Shown one piece after another: positions 1 through 5,857 of a stretch of DNA of 7,530 bases. Numbering within the stretch: position 1 is the stretch's first letter; the number at the start of each line of letters is the position of its first letter. Origin of the DNA: Prevotellamassilia sp. (GTDB lineage: Bacteria > Bacteroidota > Bacteroidia > Bacteroidales > Bacteroidaceae); the NCBI GenBank assembly GCA_018383375.1, contig JAHAWW010000174.1, positions 1 through 7,530 of the forward strand. Direction: 5' to 3'. A program made the position numbers and the translations under genes. The notes beneath the pieces were generated by a model. The model saw only the letters and a list, made by a program, of their open reading frames with translations. It was not told where the DNA came from and made no database searches.

Positions 1-77
1 AATATCAAGTGAGCGACCTTCGTTTGTTCTCAGAGAACGACGTGCGTTTCCTCGACGAGTTTATCTCGGCCAACTAA
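1..77 (+). CDS. C-terminal fragment of an unidentified protein
   Basis: The reading frame starting at base 3 runs open from the window edge and stops at TAA 75-77. It gives the last 24 residues of a protein, with the tail LFSENDVRFLDEFISAN. The other two forward frames either stop early (TGA at 10-12) or give an arginine-rich, implausible peptide. A perfect terminator hairpin begins 30 bases after the stop, which supports this as a genuine gene end. The fragment is too short to assign a family, so no function is proposed. Confidence 0.6.
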   Translation, partial: YQVSDLRLFSENDVRFLDEFISAN

Positions 78-106
78 ACCTAATACGCTATTATTCAGAA
101 TGATAT

Positions 107-140
107 AAAACGGAATGCTTCGTTTGAGGCATTCCGTTTT
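107..140 (+). terminator. Rho-independent terminator after the first gene
   Basis: A perfect 12-base-pair stem (107-118 with 129-140) encloses a 10-base loop, and the right arm runs directly into a T-run (TTTTTT at 137-142). It lies 30 bases downstream of the TAA of the partial gene, so it most likely ends that transcript. The left arm starts with AAAA, so the element could also work in the minus direction. Confidence 0.85.
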
Positions 141-353
141 TTGTGCCGCCTGTGTTCAAAAGAGGCCGTCGTGTGTGACAAAATCTGAGTGAATTTCAAT
201 ATTATTGGCCAAAGTCAATAGAATTGATAAAGTAGTGTAAAAAAAGCAGCAAATTACGGTCTTATGCCCATAAAACACTCATAATCCGAATGTTATATCA
301 TTCATTTACTGCCAGGCTTAGTCACAACGAGTCGAAAAGCCGTATTGTGTCAC

Positions 354-416
354 CTCGAATTAGGACAATTGTGACGAGAATAAGGACAGCTTTTTCTGTC
401 ATAAGGACAGGAAGAG
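354..416. repeat. Three direct repeats with a 21-base period, LytTR-site-like
   Basis: The 9-base core ATWAGGACA occurs at 359-367 (ATTAGGACA), 380-388 (ATAAGGACA) and 401-409 (ATAAGGACA). Each core is separated from the next by exactly 12 bases. The spacers are not conserved, so this is a row of short sites rather than a duplicated 21-base unit. A 9-base direct repeat with a 12-13-base gap is the geometry known for LytTR-type response regulators such as AgrA, which bind one helix face at two-turn intervals. The core sequence itself does not match the AgrA consensus. Binding by a LytTR protein is therefore inference from spacing only. Confidence 0.5.
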
Positions 417-448
417 TCAACTTCCGGGCCCGTAAACGCTTGAAAATC

Positions 449-474
449 AAAAAAAGAGACCCATCGGCCTCTTT
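449..474 (-). terminator. Minus-strand terminator with no obvious gene
   Basis: AAAGAG at 453-458 pairs with CTCTTT at 469-474. The pairing continues, after one mismatch, through two G-C pairs to a tetraloop (462-465). The plus strand has seven A residues at 449-455, so on the minus strand the stem leads into a run of seven T. This is a typical intrinsic terminator for leftward transcription. The nearest leftward gene (708-914) already has its own hairpin at 637-687, so this one is either a backup or belongs to an unseen short RNA or a lost gene. Confidence 0.6.
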
Positions 475-589
475 GCTCTTCTATCCTACCTCAAAGATAA
501 GCCTAAAACCGGAGGCAGAAAAAGACAAAATTGCGGGAAATAATTCCGGAGCTGATGCGCAAGCCTTTGAGAGACATAAGATTATTAGC

Positions 590-608
590 CCCGGGCGTTA
601 AGCCCGGG
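590..608. repeat. GC-rich inverted repeat
   Basis: CCCGGGC (590-596) and GCCCGGG (602-608) form a 7-base-pair all-GC stem with the 5-base loop GTTAA. There is no T-run on either side, so it is a poor intrinsic terminator. The arms stand out against A/T-rich surroundings. It resembles REP-like intergenic hairpins, but whether it is repeated elsewhere in the genome cannot be seen here. Confidence 0.5.
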
Positions 609-636
609 TTATGAGAAAGCCCACTAATTTCCGGCA

Positions 637-687
637 AAAGAAGAGGGTTGGCCATGCGATGAAACACCGCTGCCAACCCTCTTCTTT
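637..687 (-). terminator. Terminator of the winged-helix gene
   Basis: A perfect 16-base-pair stem (637-652 with 672-687) encloses a 19-base loop. It begins 20 bases past the stop codon of the minus-strand gene at 708-914. On the minus strand the stem ends in CTTCTTTTG, giving a short T-tract; the plus side ends in CTTCTTTA, so it is nearly symmetric. With no plus-strand gene upstream, its main job is probably ending leftward transcripts. Confidence 0.75.
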
Positions 688-707
688 ATGTGCTAAAAGG
701 TTGTCGC

Positions 708-914
708 TTAGCCGATGAGGCTGAAAGTGAAATCTTTTTCGGCTTCTTCGGCGCTGATTTTGCCTTCGCGCATCAACCAACCGAGACCGAGATAAAGATC
801 TTTCTCGCTTTTGGCACCGGCTGCCTTCTTCAGTTCTTTACCAGTGAGAGCACCTTTTTCGTTGAGGGCTTCCCAGATTTTTCCGGCGAGTTCGCCGGCT
901 TTCTGTTGTAACAT
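708..914 (-). CDS. Small winged helix-turn-helix protein (DUF2582-like)
   Basis: This gene encodes a 68-residue protein that matches, by overall pattern, the short winged-helix proteins common in Bacteroidetes (DUF2582 type). Three helical stretches are visible: AGELAGKIWEALNEKG (about 6-21), TGKELKKAAG (24-33) and SEKDLYLGLGWLMREGKI (36-53). An acidic, aromatic stretch, EEAEKDFTFSLIG, follows and fits the wing. The layout suggests a DNA-binding or protein-binding wHTH fold. The physiological role of the family is not established to my knowledge. The start is ATG at 912-914, preceded on its own strand by an A/T-rich leader (TTATTAAAAGT) and no Shine-Dalgarno, as usual in this phylum. It is a single-gene unit with a strong terminator just downstream. 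The plus-strand ORF over it is a shadow. Confidence 0.8.
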   Translation of the reverse strand: MLQQKAGELAGKIWEALNEKGALTGKELKKAAGAKSEKDLYLGLGWLMREGKISAEEAEKDFTFSLIG

Positions 915-986
915 ACTTTTAATAATTGATGATTATGTGAAATGTTTCAAAATTGATTAGCGGACGTATGTCGCGCTTTGACAATG

Positions 987-994
987 CAAATTTA
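987..994 (-). promoter_or_regulatory. Possible -7 box for the winged-helix gene
   Basis: On the minus strand these bases read TAAATTTG, an exact match to the Bacteroidetes -7 consensus TAnnTTTG. They lie 73 bases upstream of the ATG, which would give a leader of roughly 65 bases. I do not find a TTTG or TTG at the expected -33 spacing, so this is a half-supported promoter. An 8-base degenerate match is expected a few times by chance in a window this size. Confidence 0.35.
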
Positions 995-1081
995 GTGTAA
1001 AATAATTGTAATTAAGCATTTAAGTTGTATAAAAGGTTATTTTGAGGTCTGTTTTGCACAATGGAGTTTGCAAAAACCGCA

Positions 1082-1110
1082 TTTGAGTATGGAGTTTTTC
1101 GTTATCTTCG
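1082..1110 (+). promoter_or_regulatory. Weak promoter candidate for the glycosyltransferase
   Basis: TTTG at 1082-1085 is followed after 17 bases by TATCTTCG at 1103-1110, one mismatch from TAnnTTTG. The spacing is shorter than the usual 19-21 bases. It lies 54 bases before the ATG at 1164. The rest of 915-1163 holds no gene: the ORF starting at 1061 merely overlaps the glycosyltransferase in another frame and has no recognisable features. Confidence 0.2.
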
Positions 1111-1163
1111 CAGTATTGAAGGCATCGCGCCTATAAAATGCTTATTGAAAATCACACAGCTCA

Positions 1164-2102
1164 ATGACTGCCCATCAGCCTCGCCCCACCCTGTCCATCC
1201 TCATTGCCTCCCACAATCACGATTGCAGCCGATTGATAGCCGACCTCTCAGCGCAGTGCACACGCCTGAAGACGTCGGGAGGGGCTTTGTGCGAAATCAT
1301 AGTCGGCGACGATGCTTCAGACAACACGCAGACCCTTCAAGCCAATCGTGAGGCTTGTGCAGCCTGCGGCGTGAAGTTTGTCGAAATGGCCCAAAACGTG
1401 GGCAAGGCCAATTTAGACAATCTTCTGGCCGACGAGTCAGCGGGCGAATGGCTGATGTTTATCGACGACGACGCCGAGGTGTGCACCGATGATTTTGTGG
1501 CCCAATGCGTGAAAGACCGCACACTGGCCGACGTGGTCTGTGGCCTATTGATTACACCCGGAGGCGGAGCGCCAGAAGGCTGCGAACTGCGCTACCGCTA
1601 TGAGCACGCGGCCACGGCCAACCGCACCGTGGAGGCCCGCAACCGGCACCCGTATGACAACTTCACGACGTTCAACCCCATTATGTCGCGTGAGGCTTTT
1701 GACGCCACAGGTTTCGACCCACGCTGCACGGACTACGGTTTTGAAGACGTGCTATTCGGCCACGAAATCGAAAAACAAGGACTGACGATTGCACACACCA
1801 ACACGCCACTCGTGCACACGGGCATAGACTCTAATGCCTCGTTTCTCGATAAAACCGAGCGTGCCACGGCCACCCTGCTGCGCCTCGGCCACCCGCTGAC
1901 CGACCATGTGGGCGCTTCACGCGTGGCGCAAAGACTCCACCGAATGGGACTGGAAGGCCTCACACGACTCGCTCTTACCCCACTGCTGCAGGCCATACGC
2001 CGAAACCTCTTGGGACGCCGACCCAACCTCACTCTTTTCAAAATCTACAAACTGGGGTACTACCTCAAACTGAAACACGAGTCGAAACACAAGAGACATT
2101 AA
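1164..2102 (+). CDS. Family 2 glycosyltransferase
   Basis: This gene encodes a 312-residue GT-A-fold transferase that should move a sugar from a nucleotide-sugar donor onto a surface polysaccharide or glycan. The acceptor cannot be told from sequence. The fold starts with SILIASHNHD (11-20), followed by VGDDASDN (47-54) and NVGKANLDNLLA (78-89). The metal- and nucleotide-binding DxD region is FIDDDAEV (99-106). The acceptor side has FNPIMSREAFDATGF (170-184) and the acidic motif GFEDVLFGHEIEKQG (192-206), with the usual catalytic ED pair. There is no signal peptide or clear membrane segment. The C-terminus (about 275-312) is strongly basic, which may help membrane association. ATG 1164 starts just before the first beta strand, as expected. 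It stands alone, is GC-rich, and is not part of a visible polysaccharide cluster. Confidence 0.88.
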   Translation: MTAHQPRPTLSILIASHNHDCSRLIADLSAQCTRLKTSGGALCEIIVGDDASDNTQTLQANREACAACGVKFVEMAQNVGKANLDNLLADESAGEWLMFIDDDAEVCTDDFVAQCVKDRTLADVVCGLLITPGGGAPEGCELRYRYEHAATANRTVEARNRHPYDNFTTFNPIMSREAFDATGFDPRCTDYGFEDVLFGHEIEKQGLTIAHTNTPLVHTGIDSNASFLDKTERATATLLRLGHPLTDHVGASRVAQRLHRMGLEGLTRLALTPLLQAIRRNLLGRRPNLTLFKIYKLGYYLKLKHESKHKRH

Positions 2103-2110
2103 CCCGAAAA

Positions 2111-2191
2111 TGTGATTGAACGTGACCAGAGCGTCCAGTCACAGCAAAACACTCATTCACAATGGCTTATAAGCCTGTGATTGTGTGATTG
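2111..2191. promoter_or_regulatory. Dyad and TGTGATTG repeats upstream of mcrB
   Basis: The octamer TGTGATTG occurs at 2111-2118, 2176-2183 and 2184-2191, the last two back to back. Between them is the perfect 12-base palindrome GGCTTATAAGCC (2164-2175), flanked by CACAAT (2158-2163) and ATTGTG (2180-2185) so that the dyad extends outwards with a 4-base bulge. A smaller inverted pair, GTGAC/GTCAC, lies at 2122-2126 and 2138-2142. The arrangement could be an operator controlling the restriction operon, or a hairpin ending the glycosyltransferase transcript, though no T-run follows. The only promoter-like signal is poor (TTG 2181-2183, 19 bases, ACATTTTG), and it would overlap the repeats. Function is inferred. 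Confidence 0.4.
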
Positions 2192-2277
2192 GGAAAAAGG
2201 CAACATTTTGGGGGAGAGTGTGTGAGGGGGCCGAGCCAAGGTAAAAGAAAGAGATAAGTCTAAGCAAAAATAAGATT

Positions 2278-4629
2278 ATGGAATACAGACGCAAATTGCT
2301 CAATGATTTTCTGGAAGCATTTCCCTTGGAAACTTTGTCGGAAATGCCATTGGAGAAATATACCAACTTAAACAGATCGGACTCTTTCTGTTATTGGGTG
2401 GAAAGTAGAACCTCTGAATTAGGCTCTATATGGGGAGGCTCGTCCTATAAGTTTGGCATTTATCAGTATAATGAGAAGCCCAAAGGGACACGTGAAAGAC
2501 TGATGTGTGATGACGCCTATGCCTGGTATACGAAGAACGGCAAAACGGCAGAAGAAGCCTATGCTTTGATAAGAAGTGAGATAGTGAAGATTGCCAACCA
2601 TGCCAGAAATGGCGAGTTTGAGTCCATTGACAGCATCAGCACCTTTGGCGATGTATTCAAGTGGAAGGTAGCCTTCTTGTATTCCAATGAGCAGTTGGTG
2701 CCCATCTATAAACGTTCGATGTTGGAAACTGCGTCAGGCAAGTTAGGAATGGGCAATCCAACTGACAAAAGCATTTCTGAGATGCAGCGTTTTCTGATTG
2801 ATAAGAAAGGTTCGGACGACCTTTTTGTCTTCTATGACAGACTGCTTCAAGTGATTGACTATTACGGCCAAAGCAATGCGCCACAATCTACAGAAAAGAA
2901 ATACTGGATCTATGCACCTGGCGAAGGAGCGTCTAAATGGAAACTATACCAACAGGACAACATCGCCTGCATTGGGTGGGATGATTTGGAAGATTTGGCA
3001 CAATTCGACACCATTGCTGAAGTGAAAGAGCAGATGAGGGAGATTTACGAACAACCTGAGTCGAATTTCAATAACGATGGTCGTGCCGTCTGGGATTTTG
3101 TTCATTCCATAAAACCGGGTGATGTGATATATGCCAAATCCGGCATCAGCAAGATTCTCGGAAGAGGCATAGTGAAGTCTGACTATATCTATGATGAGAG
3201 CTATGAAGACTTTAAGAATGTGCGCAAGGTTGAATGGACCAACATTGGAGTATGGGATGCCCCACAAAGCTCCGTGGTGAAAACTTTGACAGACATAACA
3301 AAAAAGCCCGATGACGTTAATGCGCTTGAGGCATTGTTCAACACATCCACACAGAAACGCTACTGGTGGTTGGTTGCCAATCCCAAGATATGGAGTATGG
3401 CAGACTTGGCAGTAGGCTCCACTGTGGAGTACAACCTTTATAATGACAATGGAAAACAGCGCCGCATTTTCCAGAATTTCCTTGATGCCAAGGTCGGTGA
3501 TGCCGTTATTGGCTATGAATCTACCCCAACGAGGCAGATTGTTGCATTGGCCGAGATTTCAAGGGTGCAAAATGGCGAGAGCATAGAGTTCGTGAAGAAA
3601 GAGGCCTTGAAGATCCCCATAGATTTAGCCACTATTCAAAGCATTGAGGGCTTGAAGGACATACAATTTCTGGGCAATCCACAAGGCACATTCTTCTGCT
3701 TATCAGAAACGGAATATGAACTGATACTTGACATTATCCGCGAAAACAACGCTGTCCCAGTAGTCAAGCAAAAAGAGTTTTATACAAAAGAAGACTTTCT
3801 TGGCGAGGTCTATATGGACTCCGAAGCCTATGATAGCCTTGTCGGACTGTTGATGCAGAAAAAGAACGTCATCCTGCAGGGAGCCCCAGGCGTCGGCAAG
3901 ACGTTCACAGCGAAACGCCTTGCCTACTCCATACTCGGTCTGAAAGATGATGACCAAATCGAGATGGTGCAGTTCCATCAGAATTTCTCTTACGAGGACT
4001 TTATCATGGGCTACAAACCTACAGAAGAAGGAGGCTTTGTGTTGAGGCACGGAATCTTCTACAATTTCTGCAAGAAAGCCAGGAGCAACCCAGACAAGCA
4101 ATATTTCTTCATCATTGACGAGATTAACCGTGGCAATCTGAGCAAGATTTTCGGCGAACTCCTTATGCTCATAGAGAATGGCTATCGTGGCAAGGAAATC
4201 AAGCTTGCCTACACAGGCGAAGACTTTAGTGTGCCCAAGAACATCTATATCATAGGTATGATGAATACGGCAGACCGCAGCCTTGCCATGATAGACTATG
4301 CCCTGCGCCGCCGTTTCAGTTTCTTTGAGATGGAACCGGGCTTCTCTTCTGACGGTTTCAAACTCTATCAGAAAAGTCTCCATGATGATACATTCGACCG
4401 GGTGATAGAGGCCATCGTTCGCCTCAACGATGTCATTACGGGTGACGACTCGTTAGGAGCAGGCTTCTGTATAGGCCACAGCTATTTCTGCAATCAAGAA
4501 ACCGTCAGCCAGACATGGCTACAGAATGTTATCAACTACGACATCGCTCCGATGCTAAGAGAATATTGGTTTGACGACCCGCAAAAGAGCAAAACGCAAA
4601 TAGATATCATCAAGAGCAAATTGTCATGA
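2278..4629 (+). CDS. mcrB: McrB-like GTPase with two EVE-type reader domains
   Basis: This is the motor and recognition subunit of a type IV (modification-dependent) restriction enzyme, 783 residues. In the McrBC family McrB forms AAA+ rings, hydrolyses GTP and drives translocation, while McrC cuts. Visible layout: residues 1-200, a region I cannot name, with conserved-looking motifs such as SSYKFGIYQYNEKPKG and WKVAFLY; about 207-335, a PUA/EVE-like domain starting KKYWIYAPGEGASKW and including CIGWDDLEDL and KPGDVIYAKSG; about 359-487, a second, more typical EVE-like domain starting KRYWWLVANPKIW, with AKVGDAVIGYEST; about 515-690, the AAA+ core with Walker A GAPGVGKT (535-542), Walker B FFIIDEINRGN (610-620), the family motif MNTADRS (662-668) and arginines 677-679. 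EVE domains are known readers of modified bases; that both do this here is inference. E. coli McrB instead has a DUF3578 reader. The gene overlaps mcrC by 4 bases. No Shine-Dalgarno precedes ATG 2278. Base composition is more A/T-rich than its flanks. Confidence 0.92.
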   Translation: MEYRRKLLNDFLEAFPLETLSEMPLEKYTNLNRSDSFCYWVESRTSELGSIWGGSSYKFGIYQYNEKPKGTRERLMCDDAYAWYTKNGKTAEEAYALIRSEIVKIANHARNGEFESIDSISTFGDVFKWKVAFLYSNEQLVPIYKRSMLETASGKLGMGNPTDKSISEMQRFLIDKKGSDDLFVFYDRLLQVIDYYGQSNAPQSTEKKYWIYAPGEGASKWKLYQQDNIACIGWDDLEDLAQFDTIAEVKEQMREIYEQPESNFNNDGRAVWDFVHSIKPGDVIYAKSGISKILGRGIVKSDYIYDESYEDFKNVRKVEWTNIGVWDAPQSSVVKTLTDITKKPDDVNALEALFNTSTQKRYWWLVANPKIWSMADLAVGSTVEYNLYNDNGKQRRIFQNFLDAKVGDAVIGYESTPTRQIVALAEISRVQNGESIEFVKKEALKIPIDLATIQSIEGLKDIQFLGNPQGTFFCLSETEYELILDIIRENNAVPVVKQKEFYTKEDFLGEVYMDSEAYDSLVGLLMQKKNVILQGAPGVGKTFTAKRLAYSILGLKDDDQIEMVQFHQNFSYEDFIMGYKPTEEGGFVLRHGIFYNFCKKARSNPDKQYFFIIDEINRGNLSKIFGELLMLIENGYRGKEIKLAYTGEDFSVPKNIYIIGMMNTADRSLAMIDYALRRRFSFFEMEPGFSSDGFKLYQKSLHDDTFDRVIEAIVRLNDVITGDDSLGAGFCIGHSYFCNQETVSQTWLQNVINYDIAPMLREYWFDDPQKSKTQIDIIKSKLS

Positions 4630-5675
4630 CAATTGATCGAGGCATACCAATCAAAAACGTCTACTATATGCTCACATACGCTTTCAAGGAATTAAAACGA
4701 AACAACTATGAGCAGATAGCAGGTGAAGACTTTGAAGATATCCACGAACTGTTCGCGGAAATCCTCTCCTTGGGTATTGCCTATCTTCTGAAACAAGGGC
4801 TTCATCGACAATACGTCATACACGAAGACGAATTGCAAACACTGCGTGGAAAGTTGTCCATACACCAGACTGTCAAGAAGCGTATGACGAGAGACACCCA
4901 TTTGGTGTGCCGGTTTGATACCTTCACGGAAAACAATGTATTCAATCAGATATTAAAGTCATGCGTGCTATTGTTGCTTCGCCACTCCGATGTGTCAGCA
5001 GACAGGAAGGCAAAGCTGAGACGACTTATGGTCTATTTCGCAGCCGTTGACAAGATTTCCTCTTCTTCTATCCGTTGGGATATGCTGCGCTACGACCGCA
5101 ATACACGCACCTACCAGATGCTTCATAGCCTGTGCTATTTCTTGTTGCAAAGCAGGTTGTTGACAACAGAAAGCGGTGACGTAAGGATGGAGCGTTTTTC
5201 TGACGCCCACATGAACCTGCTTTTCCAGCGTTTTGTTATGGAGTATTACAAGAAAAAGCACCCGGAATATAAAGTGAAAGCGAAGCAGATAAAGTGGGAT
5301 ATGTGCGAGGATGAAAGCACCTCAGCATCTATGTTGCCCGTCATGCTGACTGACATTACCCTTACTTTAGGCGGCAGAACGTTGATTATAGATACGAAGT
5401 ATTACGGTCAGACCGTCCGGGAGAATATGGGCAAGATAAGCATCCACTCCCCTAATCTTTATCAGATACATACATACGTCACAAACGAAGACAAGTATCA
5501 TACAGGGCTTGTTGACGGTATGCTCCTCTATGCTAGAACATCGAGCGTTATTCAGCCCGACACCCAATTCAAAAACCATGATGGCAATATCTTTATGGTG
5601 AAGACTTTGGATTTAAGCCAAAATTTCGAACTTATTGAACAACAATTGGAGGATATCCTTAACTACAAAATATAA
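4626..5675 (+). CDS. mcrC: McrC-like endonuclease subunit of McrBC
   Basis: This gene encodes the nuclease partner of the preceding McrB, 349 residues, close to the usual McrC length. The N-terminal part (1-about 190), starting IPIKNVYYMLTYAF, fits the McrC region that docks on the McrB ring and stimulates its GTPase; LRGKLSIHQTV (73-83) and RFDTFTENNVFNQILK (96-111) are typical. The C-terminal part is a PD-(D/E)xK nuclease: a helix around 193-208 (DAHMNLLFQRFVMEYY), acidic D243 in MLTDITL, the core D256-T-K258 in LIIDTKYYG, and a QxxxY motif (Q280 to Y284). All catalytic residues are present, so it should be active. The start ATG overlaps the mcrB stop as ATGA (4626-4629), which implies translational coupling and a fixed subunit ratio. 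No clear intrinsic terminator follows. Confidence 0.92.
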   Translation: MTIDRGIPIKNVYYMLTYAFKELKRNNYEQIAGEDFEDIHELFAEILSLGIAYLLKQGLHRQYVIHEDELQTLRGKLSIHQTVKKRMTRDTHLVCRFDTFTENNVFNQILKSCVLLLLRHSDVSADRKAKLRRLMVYFAAVDKISSSSIRWDMLRYDRNTRTYQMLHSLCYFLLQSRLLTTESGDVRMERFSDAHMNLLFQRFVMEYYKKKHPEYKVKAKQIKWDMCEDESTSASMLPVMLTDITLTLGGRTLIIDTKYYGQTVRENMGKISIHSPNLYQIHTYVTNEDKYHTGLVDGMLLYARTSSVIQPDTQFKNHDGNIFMVKTLDLSQNFELIEQQLEDILNYKI

Positions 5676-5724
5676 CATTTGAACGGAACTTGGATTAGAT
5701 AACTGAAGGGGTATCAACATCTCG

Positions 5725-5836
5725 TGCCATTCCGCTCGCCTTGCACTAACTCTCACTTCGTGCAAGTTAGGCTGCGGCTCGGGAATGTCAAATTAAAACA
5801 AGTTTTATTTGCCATTCCGCTCGCCTTGCACTAACT
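5725..5836. repeat. Pair of identical 27-base direct repeats with dyad
   Basis: The same 27 bases, beginning TGCCATTCCGCTCGCC and ending GCACTAACT, occur at 5725-5751 and 5810-5836, 85 bases apart. The first copy sits in an imperfect dyad about 60 bases long (5728-5787): CATTCC (5728-5733) faces GGAATG (5782-5787), and CTTGCAC (5740-5746) faces GTGCAAG (5760-5766). CTAAC (5746-5750) can alternatively pair with GTTAG (5766-5770). The second copy lacks the inverted half and instead runs into a promoter -7 box. It looks like a short intergenic repeat family; presence elsewhere in the genome cannot be judged from this window. Confidence 0.75.
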
Positions 5837-5839
5837 TTG
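5808..5839 (+). promoter_or_regulatory. Bacteroidetes-type promoter for the ThiE-like gene
   Basis: TTTG (5808-5811) is followed after exactly 20 bases by TAACTTTG (5832-5839). Both boxes match the sigma-ABfr consensus (TTTG at -33, TAnnTTTG at -7) with normal spacing, making this the best promoter in the window. Transcription should begin near 5845, giving a leader of about 65 bases before ATG 5911 and probably reading on through prs. Nearly the whole promoter, apart from its outer edges, lies inside the second 27-base repeat. Confidence 0.7.
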
Positions 5840-5857
5840 CAGCCATATTAAGTTAAA

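Larger units (their letters stand above)
141..636. other. Long intergenic region without a convincing gene
   Basis: About 500 bases separate the first terminator from the terminator of the winged-helix gene. The longest plus-strand ORF (290-601, 103 codons) begins with a low-complexity, arginine-rich peptide, has no recognisable motif and crosses a minus-strand terminator, so I do not call it a gene. The region does hold a triple 21-base-period repeat (354-416), a minus-strand terminator (449-474), a stop-poor stretch (504-614) and a GC-rich hairpin (590-608). Bases 141-353 are A/T-rich and I see no clear promoter or structured RNA there. Confidence 0.6.

Noticed and set aside
290..601. 103-codon plus-strand ORF
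   Set aside because: The peptide is arginine-rich and motif-free, it runs across the 21-base-period repeats and a minus-strand terminator, and no promoter or start context supports it.
1072..1099. Inverted repeat AAAAAC/GTTTTT upstream of the glycosyltransferase
   Set aside because: Only six A/T-dominated pairs plus a mismatched extension, easily expected by chance in this sequence.
1061..1351. 96-codon plus-strand ORF overlapping the glycosyltransferase start
   Set aside because: Its second half is an out-of-frame reading of the conserved glycosyltransferase N-terminus, and the first half has no family features.
2181..2210. Promoter for mcrB (TTG, 19 bases, ACATTTTG)
   Set aside because: Spacing is good, but the first two bases of the -7 box are wrong and the -33 box is incomplete, so it was mentioned but not called.
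3703..4383. 226-codon antisense ORF over the mcrB AAA+ region
   Set aside because: It lies opposite the Walker motifs of a certain gene and shows no motif of its own.
5725..5836. CRISPR-like array
   Set aside because: There are only two repeat copies, separated by 58 bases with an internal dyad, and no cas genes.
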